A DNA stretch of 33,300 bases, taken from Candidatus Bipolaricaulota bacterium. Its GTDB lineage: Bacteria; Bipolaricaulota; Bipolaricaulia; UBA7950; UBA9294. The notes below the pieces were generated by a model. That model was not told where the DNA came from. It worked only from the letters and a program-made list of their open reading frames with translations, and did no database searches. Position numbers and translations under genes: made by a program. Within the stretch, counting starts at the first letter, position 1. Each line of letters starts with the position of its first letter. Positions 7,984-15,647 of the stretch are shown one piece after another. The stretch is taken from NCBI GenBank assembly GCA_026390315.1, contig JAPLGE010000066.1, forward strand, positions 1 through 33,300, given 5' to 3'.

Positions 7984-10040
7984 CGAGTGACCTCCGTGAT
8001 GATGAGGTTGGAGAAGCGGTCGGCGACCGCTTCCTGGTCCGGGCAGACGACGGTGGTGCACGCCGGCTCCTCGACGATCGCCGGGCCCCGGAACGTCTCT
8101 TCGATCGGAAGGAGTCCGCGCTCGTAGACCTTGCTCTGGAGGGACCCCACCCCCTCGAAGTGGACCGCCCGCTCTCCCTTGGTGGCCTGCGCAAGGGTCC
8201 GCCGGTCCTTGCGGCGGGGCTTGAGGCGGGGCTTCTCCTCCTCGCCCCAGCCGACGAGGCGGAAGTTCACGATCTCCACCGGGTCGTCTTGGCGGAAGGA
8301 ATAGGCCTGGTCGTGAAGCTCGTGGAACCGATCGATGACCGATTCTAGGCCCCGCGCGTCGCGCAGGGCTCCGTCTCCGACCGGCGCGCGCACCGTGTGC
8401 TCCTGGCCCTTGTAGCGAAGATCGAGGGACCGCTCGATGGTGACGCGGTCGAGAGGGAATCCTTCTGCTCTGAACTGGTCTCTTGCCCCCGCCTCTAGCT
8501 CGGCGAAGCCGGCGACGATCTCCGCCAGTCGCTCGCCGGAGCAGGGCATGACGTGCGTGCGAATGAAGTCGTGCCGGAGGTTCGTCATCAGCATCCCCCA
8601 GGCCGAGAACTGACCCGGCGCGGCCGGGACGATGACCTTCTTCATCCGCAGCTCGCGGGCGAGGGTCGTTCCGTGCAGGCCTCCAGCTCCCCCGTAGGCG
8701 ACGAGGGTGAAGTCGCGCGGGTCGTAGCCGCGCTCGATCGACACCCGCTCGAGGGCGGCCTGCATGTTGGCGTTCGTGAGGCGGAGGATCCCCAGGGCGG
8801 CCTCCAGGGGGGATAGGCGGAAGGGTTCGGCGATCTGGCCGACCGCGGCTTCGGCTCGAGCTGGGTCGAGGCGCATCTCGCCGCCGAGGAAGTACTCGGG
8901 ATTGAGGCGGCCGGTGAGCAGATTCGCGTCGGTGACCGTTGGCTGCGTCCCTCCCAGCGCGTAGCAGGCCGGTCCCGGATCGGCGCCGGCGCTGCGCGGC
9001 CCGACGTGGAGCGCCCCTCCGGAATCGATCCAGGCGATCGATCCGCCACCCGCGCCGACCTCGACGATGTCCACGACGGGGATCTTGAGCGGATAGCCGG
9101 CCCAGACGGCCGTCTTCTCCAGGTGATAGTCCGTGTTGATCTTCACGTGCCCGTGGTCGATGAGGCTCACCTTGGCGGTCGTCCCACCCATGTCGAAGGC
9201 GATGACACTCGTCTCGTCGAGGAGGTCGGCGATCACCTTCGCCCCGATCACTCCTCCCACCGGTCCCGACTCCATCAGGTGAATGGGGACCCTTTCCGCC
9301 TGCGCGAACGTCGTGGTGCCCCCGTTCGACTGCATGGCGTACTTGCTGCCGGAGAGACCCATCCCGGAGAGGTGCTGGTCGAGGGTGGCGAGGTACCGGG
9401 CCACGGCCGGCTGCACGAACGCGTTGAGCGCGGTCGAGTTCGTGCGTTCGTACTCGCGCCACTCTCCCGTGATCTCGTGGGAGAGGGTGACCGTCGCCTG
9501 GGGGCAGATCTTCCGGACGATCTCCCCGGTTCGCCTCTCGTGCGTGGGATTGGCGTAGGCGTGGAGGTAGCAGACGGCGATCGCCTCGACTCCTTCCTTT
9601 CGGCAGGCTTCCGCGGCGGCGGCGACGTCTTCTTCGACGAGACGCTGGAGGACCTCGCCTTGGTAGTTCAGTCGCTCGCGGACTTCGAAGCGCAGGCGGC
9701 GCGGGACGAAGGGCTTCGGCTTCTGGTAGAAGAGGTTGTACATGTCCGTGCGGTTGGCGCGCTGGATCTCCAGCACGTCGCGGAACCCCTGGGTCGTCAG
9801 GAGGGCCACCTTGGCCCCCTGGCGTTCGGTCAGCGCGTTGATCACCACGGTGGTCCCGTGGACGAACTGGCGGATCGCTCTCGGGTCCACCTGGCTCTTG
9901 CGGATCGTGTGGGCCACCCCGTCCGCGAAGTTGCGCGGTGTCGTGAGGGCCTTCTCGAGGACCACCGCGCCGGTGGTCTCGTCGAGCCCCACGAAGTCCG
10001 TGAACGTGCCTCCGATGTCGATGGCGAGTCGAACTGGCAT
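7980..10040 (-). CDS. hyuA: Hydantoinase/oxoprolinase A subunit (HyuA)
   Basis: The 686-residue protein carries the actin/hexokinase-like ATPase core of HyuA. It begins MPVRLAIDIGGTFTDFVGLD (phosphate 1 loop), then has FVHGTTVVINALTERQGAKVALLTT, SNGGTTTFAQA, FDMGGTTAKVSLI and VVDIVEVGAGGGSIAWID. The residues SAGADPGPACYALGG and DFTLVAYGGAGGLHG are typical of the family. It phosphorylates or activates a cyclic amide so that the ring can be hydrolysed with HyuB. It is the first gene of a four-gene operon. AAGGAGG lies about 10 nt before the ATG, and a well-formed promoter lies 300 nt upstream. Confidence 0.95.
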   Translation of the reverse strand: MPVRLAIDIGGTFTDFVGLDETTGAVVLEKALTTPRNFADGVAHTIRKSQVDPRAIRQFVHGTTVVINALTERQGAKVALLTTQGFRDVLEIQRANRTDMYNLFYQKPKPFVPRRLRFEVRERLNYQGEVLQRLVEEDVAAAAEACRKEGVEAIAVCYLHAYANPTHERRTGEIVRKICPQATVTLSHEITGEWREYERTNSTALNAFVQPAVARYLATLDQHLSGMGLSGSKYAMQSNGGTTTFAQAERVPIHLMESGPVGGVIGAKVIADLLDETSVIAFDMGGTTAKVSLIDHGHVKINTDYHLEKTAVWAGYPLKIPVVDIVEVGAGGGSIAWIDSGGALHVGPRSAGADPGPACYALGGTQPTVTDANLLTGRLNPEYFLGGEMRLDPARAEAAVGQIAEPFRLSPLEAALGILRLTNANMQAALERVSIERGYDPRDFTLVAYGGAGGLHGTTLARELRMKKVIVPAAPGQFSAWGMLMTNLRHDFIRTHVMPCSGERLAEIVAGFAELEAGARDQFRAEGFPLDRVTIERSLDLRYKGQEHTVRAPVGDGALRDARGLESVIDRFHELHDQAYSFRQDDPVEIVNFRLVGWGEEEKPRLKPRRKDRRTLAQATKGERAVHFEGVGSLQSKVYERGLLPIEETFRGPAIVEEPACTTVVCPDQEAVADRFSNLIITEVTR

Positions 10041-10484
10041 CCGGCTTCTCCTCCTTCCGTGGACTCCTGAGCCATTATCCCCCGCCCCGGATGGGACACG
10101 CGGGGCGAGCGATGCGTCGTGCGTTCTTCACGGGAAGACAGCGATGCGTCTGCGCTCCCGCGCGACAGCCTCCTCTCTCGAAGTGAGTCTCCGTCCGCCT
10201 TCCCAGCAGGGGCTCGGTTCCGCTCGCCCGCCGCAGCCAGCCGCCGCCGAGCTCGGAACGCTCATCGGGTCGCGCTGCGCGCCTCTGCGGCCGGCGCGAC
10301 CGAAGCGCCTCACCGACACCCTTCACAGCGGTGTTCACCATAGTGAAAAACCTTCAGTGGGTCAAGAAGCAGCGCCGCTCGCCGTCGAAGCGATCGCCGT
10401 TTGGAGCGCGCTTTTCGTCCCCTTCCGCTCGGTTGTGAAAGCCTCCGCCGGGTCCCGTCGGGGTCGATCTCAGTAGAATCAGGC
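10041..10484. other. Divergent intergenic region between hyuA and the Mth938-domain gene
   Basis: This 444-nt stretch separates divergent genes. It holds the hyuA promoter (10337-10365), leaving a roughly 290-nt untranslated leader to hyuA on the minus strand. The right side carries a possible -10 box TAGAAT (10474-10479) only 6 nt before the plus-strand ATG at 10485, without a clear -35. Short open frames in the leader are rich in Arg, Ser and Ala and look non-coding. Confidence 0.55.
10337..10365 (-). promoter_or_regulatory. hyuA operon promoter with overlapping inverted repeat
   Basis: Reading on the minus strand, TTGACC (10365-10360) and TATGGT (10342-10337) are exactly 17 nt apart. A perfect inverted repeat TTCAC-CATA-GTGAA (10334-10347) covers the -10 box, where a repressor would block RNA polymerase. 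The sequence AGTGAAAAA at 10342-10350 is also found in the XRE-cupin promoter (minus strand 1679-1671). Confidence 0.65.
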
Positions 10485-10832
10485 ATGCCTCGCTTGAGCG
10501 ACTATGCTTTCGGCCGCGTCATCCTCGACGGGGAGGCGCACACACGCGACCTCGTCGTCACGAGCGGGGAGGTCCTCTCCCCGTGGGTCCGTCAGGAGGG
10601 ACATCGCCTCGTTTCCGAGGATCTCGCCTGGGTGCTGGACCGCGCTCCCCGCGTGCTCGTCGTGGGGACAGGTGCGGTGGGGCGGCTCGTCGTTCCGGAG
10701 GACACGATCAACTACGTCGCGGCGCGCGGGATCGTGCTGGTCGTCAGAAGGACGGCTCGAGCGATCGACGAATTCAACGCGCTCGAGGGGAGAGGTGAAC
10801 AGGTCGCCGCTTGTCTTCACCTCACCTGCTAA
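10485..10832 (+). CDS. Mth938-like domain protein (DUF498)
   Basis: The 115-residue protein begins MPRLSDYAFGRVILDGEAH and shows the full single-domain pattern of the Mth938/NDUFAF3 family: a YxFGxxxxDG start, VLSPWVRQEGH, VLVVGTGAVGRLVVP in the middle and a C-terminal CLHLTC. Homologues are small structural proteins; the mitochondrial one assists complex I assembly, but bacterial roles are unsettled. The frame stays open 28 codons upstream, but conservation begins at the ATG of 10485. No Shine-Dalgarno sequence is visible, and a TAGAAT box sits 6 nt before the start, compatible with a leaderless mRNA. Confidence 0.88.
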   Translation: MPRLSDYAFGRVILDGEAHTRDLVVTSGEVLSPWVRQEGHRLVSEDLAWVLDRAPRVLVVGTGAVGRLVVPEDTINYVAARGIVLVVRRTARAIDEFNALEGRGEQVAACLHLTC

Positions 10833-10916
10833 ACTGTCTTCTTCTTCCGTCGCGGGAGTCCTGGCGGCTTCCCGGCCGCGACGATAGACTCTGCTCCCCA
10901 AACGGGAGGAGGCACG

Positions 10917-12020
10917 ATGAAGAAAGGACGAGTCGCGTTTTTCCGCCGCTACATGGACACCGTTTGCCCGTCCGGCTACGAGGAGGAGGCTTCGCGCGTC
11001 TGGCGAGGGGAGGCCGAAGGGTTCGCTGACCGCACCTGGGCCGACTCGCACGGGAACTCGATCGCCGTCGTGAACGAAGGGGGCTCCCCCCGTGTGATGC
11101 TTGCAGGCCACGCGGACGAAATCGGCCTCATGATCACCTGCATCGACGACCGAGGGTTCCTCTCGTTCACCGGGATCGGCGGCTGGGACACGCAGATCCT
11201 TCCCGGGCAGAGGGTGCGCATTCAGGGCAAGAAGGGCCCAGTGTTGGGCGTGATCGGGCGGAAGCCGATTCACCTCCTCAAGGACGAGGACCGTAAGAAG
11301 GTCGTGCAGATGGAAGAGCTGTGGATCGACATTGGGGCGAAGGACCGCGATGACGCGGCCGCCATCGTGTCGATCGGCGACCCCGCCGTGCTGGATTACG
11401 GGTTCGCCGAGCTGCGCAACGACCTCGTCGCCGCGCGGGGGTTCGACGATCGCGTAGGCGCGTTCGCCGTTCTGGAGGCGGCGCGCCTGCTCGCCGGGAT
11501 GCGGCCGAAGGCGGCGATCTACGCGGTGGCGACCGTCCAGGAGGAGATCGGGCTCCGCGGCGCGATCACGAGCGCGTTCGGGATCGACCCGAAGGTCGGG
11601 ATCGCCGTCGACGTCTGCCACGCGTCGGACACTCCCGGGATGGACGTCGAGAAGAAGAGGGTCGGCGAGATCCACATGGGGAAGGGGCCGGTCCTCGCTC
11701 GCGGTCCGAACATCAATCCCCCTCTCTTCCGGCTCTTGGAGGAGACGGCGAAGAAGCAGAAGATCGCCTACCAGATCGAGCCCGCGCCGCGCGGCACGGG
11801 GACGGACGCGAACGCTCTGCAGCTCACGCGGTCCGGCGTGGCAACGGGGCTCGTCTGCGTTCCCAACCGCTACATGCACTCCCCGTGCGAAGTGGTGCAC
11901 TTGGGCGACCTCGAGAACATCGCGAAGCTCATTGCCTACACGGTGGCGAGGATCGACGACGAGACGGACTTCATCCCCGCCTGGCGGACGAAGACAAGCT
12001 CGAATCCACAGTCAAACTGA
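10917..12020 (+). CDS. M42-family metallo-aminopeptidase
   Basis: The 367-residue protein is a dinuclear zinc/cobalt aminopeptidase of the FrvX/TET/CelM type, probably forming large cytosolic oligomers that trim peptides. Likely metal ligands and catalytic residues are in place: H65 and D67 in GHADEIG, bridging D177 in ARGFDDRVG, E209/E210 in VQEEIG, D232 in AVDVCHASD and H320 in YMHSPCE. The length is normal for the family. GGAGGAGG lies about 5 nt before the ATG. It sits 84 nt after the Mth938-domain gene and ends at a hairpin, so it is the last gene of that short unit. Confidence 0.94.
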   Translation: MKKGRVAFFRRYMDTVCPSGYEEEASRVWRGEAEGFADRTWADSHGNSIAVVNEGGSPRVMLAGHADEIGLMITCIDDRGFLSFTGIGGWDTQILPGQRVRIQGKKGPVLGVIGRKPIHLLKDEDRKKVVQMEELWIDIGAKDRDDAAAIVSIGDPAVLDYGFAELRNDLVAARGFDDRVGAFAVLEAARLLAGMRPKAAIYAVATVQEEIGLRGAITSAFGIDPKVGIAVDVCHASDTPGMDVEKKRVGEIHMGKGPVLARGPNINPPLFRLLEETAKKQKIAYQIEPAPRGTGTDANALQLTRSGVATGLVCVPNRYMHSPCEVVHLGDLENIAKLIAYTVARIDDETDFIPAWRTKTSSNPQSN

Positions 12021-12060
12021 AGGGACCTCGCCCGGGGGTACGCCTCGGGCGTTTCCCTTC
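12019..12060 (+). terminator. Hairpin after the M42 peptidase gene
   Basis: An outer stem GAAGGGA (12019-12025) pairs with TCCCTTC (12054-12060), and an inner stem CGCCCG (12029-12034) pairs with CGGGCG (12046-12051). It begins at the stop codon of the peptidase and just precedes the next promoter, the position expected of a terminator. A downstream T-tract is lacking. Confidence 0.5.
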
Positions 12061-12064
12061 GGGC

Positions 12065-12093
12065 TTGATCAGCGCGTTGCGGCCGGGTATAGT
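12065..12093 (+). promoter_or_regulatory. Promoter of the thiamine operon
   Basis: TTGATC (12065-12070) and TATAGT (12088-12093) are exactly 17 nt apart. The predicted transcription start near 12100 falls at the first bases of the TPP riboswitch. Confidence 0.7.
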
Positions 12094-12100
12094 CGCGGCG

Positions 12101-12195
12101 TAGGGGAGCTCACCGTTGTGGGCTGAGAGGAGGGTGAACCTCGACCCTTTGAACCTGATCTGGGTAATGCCAGCGTAGGAAATGGGAATGCAGCT
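12101..12195 (+). promoter_or_regulatory. TPP riboswitch (THI element)
   Basis: The conserved thi-box sequences are present in order: CTGAGA at 12123-12128, then ACCCTTTGAACCTGATCTGG, then TAATGCCAGCGTAGGAA ending near 12181. These form the pyrimidine- and pyrophosphate-sensing arms that bind thiamine pyrophosphate. It lies in the leader of the thiamine pyrophosphokinase and importer operon, so high TPP should switch the operon off. Downstream, TGCGACCC (12196-12203) pairs with GGGTCGCA (12217-12224) around a purine-rich loop (GGAAGAAGGGCAA). No T-tract follows, so control is more likely at translation than at intrinsic termination. Confidence 0.95.
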
Positions 12196-12228
12196 TGCGA
12201 CCCGGAAGAAGGGCAAGGGTCGCACATC

Positions 12229-12465
12229 ATGGGCGAACGCGACAGACGGAACCCCGCATCCCGACTTGTTCCCCAAGGCGTAGACAAGAGAACCATCACC
12301 CCGTTCCGGAACACCTGCCTCATCCGCGGCACGCTGAACGCGCACGACACGACCGCCTCCCCTGAGCTCTTGTTGGCTCTCCTAACCGGCTGCAAGGGGG
12401 ACAACCCTTTCACCGAGACTGACGTGGCGCTCCTTCCGCGCCGAGGGGGGGAGCTTGGCGACTAG
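12229..12465 (+). CDS. Possible small leader ORF after the TPP riboswitch
   Basis: A 78-codon frame starts at the ATG directly after the post-riboswitch hairpin and ends 11 nt inside the thiamine pyrophosphokinase gene. The candidate ribosome-binding purines lie in the hairpin loop. I recognise no domain, and the composition is less clearly coding than that of its neighbours. It could be a coupling leader peptide that passes riboswitch control to the next gene, or simply non-coding leader. No other credible gene occupies 12230-12454. Confidence 0.22.
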   Translation: MGERDRRNPASRLVPQGVDKRTITPFRNTCLIRGTLNAHDTTASPELLLALLTGCKGDNPFTETDVALLPRRGGELGD

Positions 12466-13135
12466 GGAGGTCCTCATTCTCGCGGCCGGACCGTGGTCGG
12501 AGAATCCGATTCCAGAAGACCTCGTGGCACAGGCCCATCTCATCCTCGCCGCAGACGGTGGCTGGGCCCAGGCGGTCGCGCGGGGTATACGCGTCGACCG
12601 TGTGGTCGGTGATCTGGACTCGCTCCGGGGTGACGAGATCGCTCTCCTGCGGCAGAGCGGGACGCCGACCGACGTGCACCCGCGGGAGAAGGACCGGACC
12701 GACCTGGAGATCGCTGTGGACGAAGCCCTACGGCTCTCGCCCGATCGGGTCGTCATCTACGGGGCGGTGGGGGGGAGGATCGATCAGACGCTTGCGAACA
12801 TCTTCCTCCTCGAGAAGCTGGCCGGGGCTGGCGTGGAGGGCGAGCTCCGAACTCCAGAGGAGCGGCTGTTCGTGGCACAGGGAGAGCGGACGCTGACGCC
12901 TGCTGCGGTCGGGGACGGCGTCTCCCTCCTTTCTCTCACGGATCGGGCCGAGGGAGTGACGACGTGGGGGCTCCGCTACGCTCTCTCCGGCGCGGCGCTC
13001 GAGCGAGCCTCCACGCGCGGCGTGTCAAACGAGGTCGAAAGCCTGCCCGCTGGTGTCCGCGTCGGAACGGGGATACTCCTGGTTGTCCTTCGGTTCGCGG
13101 GCGGCCGGCAGGGGCTGGGGAGGATCGCCGCGTGA
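12455..13135 (+). CDS. thiN: Thiamine pyrophosphokinase
   Basis: The enzyme transfers pyrophosphate from ATP to thiamine, giving TPP. The 226-residue protein shows the family motifs in order: LAADGGWAQA (residues 31-40), VVGDLDSLRGD (50-60), KDRTDLEIAVDEAL (79-92) and GAVGGRIDQTLANI (103-116). The C-terminal half holds the beta-sandwich thiamin-binding domain. The start is a TTG at 12455 preceded closely by a GGGGGGAG run. It is the first recognisable gene after the TPP riboswitch, and its stop overlaps the permease GTG (GTGA), so salvage and phosphorylation are coupled with import. Confidence 0.93.
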   Translation: MATREVLILAAGPWSENPIPEDLVAQAHLILAADGGWAQAVARGIRVDRVVGDLDSLRGDEIALLRQSGTPTDVHPREKDRTDLEIAVDEALRLSPDRVVIYGAVGGRIDQTLANIFLLEKLAGAGVEGELRTPEERLFVAQGERTLTPAAVGDGVSLLSLTDRAEGVTTWGLRYALSGAALERASTRGVSNEVESLPAGVRVGTGILLVVLRFAGGRQGLGRIAA

Positions 13136-13935
13136 GGGCACGGCCGCGAGGAGGTCGGCCCGCCTCGGGCCTGCGGCGCGGGAGGGGGCTCCGCCGCGGC
13201 CTCTGGCTTCTCGGGCCGGTGAGCCTCGTTGCCCTCTGGGAGATCGTCTCGCTCTTTCCGAGTCTCCCCGACTACGTCCTGCCTTCGCCCGAGGCGACGA
13301 TCGCCGCGCTGGCCAAGGATGCGGCGTTGATCGGATCGCATCTCCTCGCCACCGTCGCCGCCGCGCTCGGCGGCCTGGCCGTGGCGACGGGGGCGGGCCT
13401 TCTCGTCGCTGCGGCGATGAACGCCCGGCGCCCGCTGGGAGAGGTGATCTACGCGCAGATGGTCTTGTCTCAGGCCGTTCCGCTCATTGCGGTGGCTCCG
13501 ATCGTTCTCATCTGGTTTGGACTGGGGGTCTTGGCGAAGCTCCTGATCGTCGCCTTCGTCTGTTTCTTCCCGATCGCGGTCAGCACGTACGAGGGGTTCC
13601 GCACGGTCCAGATGGAGCAGCTGGACCTACTGAGGACGTTCGGGGCGAGTCGGTGGCAGTACTACCGACACCTGTTCCTGCCCGCCACCCTGCCGGGGAC
13701 TTTCGCGGGGCTGAAGATCGCGGCGACGTACAGCGTCCTTGGGGCGATCGTCGGCGAATGGTTGGGAGGGACGAAGGGGATGGGGATCTACATGACGCGG
13801 GCGCTCCAGTCCTTTCGGACGGAACGTCTGTTCGCTGCGATTCTCGCGGTTATGCTGACGAGCTATGCCTTGTTCAGCGGCGTGAGGTGGGTCGGAAACC
13901 GGCTCACCCCGTGGGTCGAAAGGAGGGAACCATGA
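13132..13935 (+). CDS. ABC transporter permease, thiamine-precursor (ThiX-like) importer
   Basis: This 267-residue inner-membrane permease of the BPD_transp_1 (SsuC/TauC/ThiX) family has about six hydrophobic segments. The EAA-type cytoplasmic loop is EQLDLLRTFGASRWQYYRHLFLPATLPG (two consecutive parts), which contacts the ATPase. The start is a GTG at 13132 overlapping the thiN stop, with GGGGAGG about 8 nt upstream. An open frame continues back to 12964, but that part overlaps thiN and is Arg-rich, so it is rejected. Together with the next two genes it makes a complete importer under riboswitch control. Confidence 0.92.
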   Translation: MRARPRGGRPASGLRRGRGLRRGLWLLGPVSLVALWEIVSLFPSLPDYVLPSPEATIAALAKDAALIGSHLLATVAAALGGLAVATGAGLLVAAAMNARRPLGEVIYAQMVLSQAVPLIAVAPIVLIWFGLGVLAKLLIVAFVCFFPIAVSTYEGFRTVQMEQLDLLRTFGASRWQYYRHLFLPATLPGTFAGLKIAATYSVLGAIVGEWLGGTKGMGIYMTRALQSFRTERLFAAILAVMLTSYALFSGVRWVGNRLTPWVERREP

Positions 13936-14918
13936 ACGGACGGGCATTTGCCTTGGTGGCGCTCGCTCTCAGCGCCTTCTGCGCCACGGCCGCCGGGGTG
14001 GACCGGGTGCGGGTCGAGGTGGCTCTCGACTGGACTCCGAACACGAATCACACGGGACTCTACGTCGCCTCGGAGAGGGGGTACTTCGCCGAGGAAGGCC
14101 TCGAGGTGGAGATCGTCCAACCCGGTCCGACGACGTCGATTCAGCTCACCGCGACCGGGAAGACGGCGTTCGGGATTTCGATGCAGGAGTACGTCACTAT
14201 GGCGCGCGCTCAAGGGATTCCCGTCGTGTCGGTCGCGGCCGTCATCCAGCACAACACCTCCGGCTTCGCCGCGCTCGCGGATACGGGGATCCGGACTGTC
14301 AAGGACTTCGAAGGCCGCCGCTACGGCGGATGGGGGCAAGACCTCGAACGGGTGATGGTTCGCACGGTCATGGAGGGGGAAGGAGCGAACTTCGCCACGG
14401 TGAGCTTCGTCAACGTCGGGACGATCGAAGCGTTCACCGCCGCCCGTCGGAACCTCGCGGACTTCTTCTGGATCTTCTACGGGTGGAGCGGAATCGCCGC
14501 GACGCTGGAAGGAATCGATTTCAACTACCTTCCTCTGCCGGATCTTGCGGAGGTGCTGGACTACTACACTCCCGTCGTCATCACGAGCGAGCAGGTCATC
14601 GCGGAGCGGCCTGAGCTCGTCCGCTCCTTCTTGCGAGCGCTCGCCAGGGGGTACCGGAGCGCGATCGAGGAGCCTGAGGCCGCGGCAGCGATCCTGCTCG
14701 CGTGCGTTCCGGAGCTCGACCCCGCGCTCGTGAGCGCCTCGCAGGCCTGGCTCTCCCCGCGCTACACCGATCCGGGAGTGGCGTGGGGCGTGCAGAAACG
14801 CGAGGTCTGGGCGCGATTCGCCGACTGGGCTCTCGAGAACGGCCTGATTGACCGACCGATCGACGTGGATCGCGCGTTCACCAATGCGTTCCTGCCCGCA
14901 GGGGTGCCGAGCGATTGA
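13932..14918 (+). CDS. Thiamine-pyrimidine precursor binding protein (ThiY/NMT1-like)
   Basis: The 328-residue periplasmic or lipid-free binding protein has a Sec signal at residues 1 to about 21 (FALVALALSAFCATAAG). It continues with VEVALDWTPNTNHTGLYVA, a hallmark of the NMT1/THI5 family that binds formylaminopyrimidine or HMP. Other family marks are ERGYFAEEGLEVEIV, the ligand-loop region RYGGWGQDLERVMV and FFWIFYGWSGI. ATG 13932 overlaps the permease TGA (ATGA). A ribosome-binding GGAGGG lies upstream. The riboswitch and the adjacent kinase support thiamine precursor uptake over taurine or sulfonate uptake, which related proteins perform. Confidence 0.92.
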   Translation: MNGRAFALVALALSAFCATAAGVDRVRVEVALDWTPNTNHTGLYVASERGYFAEEGLEVEIVQPGPTTSIQLTATGKTAFGISMQEYVTMARAQGIPVVSVAAVIQHNTSGFAALADTGIRTVKDFEGRRYGGWGQDLERVMVRTVMEGEGANFATVSFVNVGTIEAFTAARRNLADFFWIFYGWSGIAATLEGIDFNYLPLPDLAEVLDYYTPVVITSEQVIAERPELVRSFLRALARGYRSAIEEPEAAAAILLACVPELDPALVSASQAWLSPRYTDPGVAWGVQKREVWARFADWALENGLIDRPIDVDRAFTNAFLPAGVPSD

Positions 14919-15640
14919 ACGCCATCCTCCGCGCGGAAGGGCTGTGCAAGTCCTACGGCAACTTGGCCGTGCTCGACGGGGTGACGTTCGCGGTCGAGCC
15001 GCGGGAGTCTCTCGCGGTCGTCGGCCCGTCCGGCTGCGGGAAGACGACGCTCCTGCGCCTCCTGCTTGATCTAGAATCCCCCGACCGAGGCGCCGTGGCG
15101 CGCGGCTACGACCACGTGGGCTACCTCCCGCAGGGTGGGCTTCTCTTTCCGTGGAAGACGGTCGTGGAGAACGTCGGGCTCCCGCTTGAGCTTCAAGGAG
15201 TGAGCGCCCGCGAGCGGAGCGGGATCGTGCGAAAAGAGCTTGGACGATTCGGCCTTGCCGGCTTCGAGGGCGCGTACCCGCGGGAGCTCTCCGGAGGGAT
15301 GGCGCAACGAGCGGCGCTCTTGCGCACCGTGCTGACGGGCGCCCCGGTTCTCTTCCTCGACGAACCGTTCGGGGCGCTGGACACGATGACGCGTCAGCGC
15401 CTGCAGGACTGGCTTGGCGGCTTGACTGGGATCCTGGACCGCACTCTCCTCCTCGTGACCCACGACCTGGAAGAGGCGCTCGTCCTGTGTTCCCGCGTCC
15501 TTGTCTTCTCCCCGCGCCCGGGCGCGGTGCGGGGAGAGGTCCGGCGGACCGCCGGGGATCGTGGCGCGAAGATCTCGCGCCTGGATGAGCGGTTTCTCGA
15601 GGACAAGGCGAGGGTGCTCGAGATCCTGGAGAAGGGGTAG
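14915..15640 (+). CDS. ABC transporter ATPase, thiamine-precursor (ThiZ-like) importer
   Basis: The 241-residue ATPase has Walker A GPSGCGKTT at residues 37-45, a Q-loop in YLPQGGLLFPW, ABC signature LSGGMAQRAAL, Walker B VLFLDEPFGALD and switch His in LLVTHDLEEAL. This is the SsuB/TauB/ThiZ subgroup that powers NMT1-type importers. The start is TTG at 14915, overlapping the binding-protein TGA (TTGA). It completes the three-part transporter. Confidence 0.94.
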   Translation: MNAILRAEGLCKSYGNLAVLDGVTFAVEPRESLAVVGPSGCGKTTLLRLLLDLESPDRGAVARGYDHVGYLPQGGLLFPWKTVVENVGLPLELQGVSARERSGIVRKELGRFGLAGFEGAYPRELSGGMAQRAALLRTVLTGAPVLFLDEPFGALDTMTRQRLQDWLGGLTGILDRTLLLVTHDLEEALVLCSRVLVFSPRPGAVRGEVRRTAGDRGAKISRLDERFLEDKARVLEILEKG

Positions 15641-15647
15641 ACGAGCG

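Noticed and set aside
7984-9462. Upstream extension of the hyuB frame to 1072 codons
   Set aside because: The extension overlaps hyuA on the same strand in another frame and is an Arg/Gly/Pro-rich shadow. Conserved HyuB sequence begins at MKTKRS, which has an ATGA overlap.
10479-11900. Minus-strand open frame (473 codons) opposite the M42 peptidase and Mth938 gene
   Set aside because: It is an antisense shadow of two conserved genes and carries no motif.
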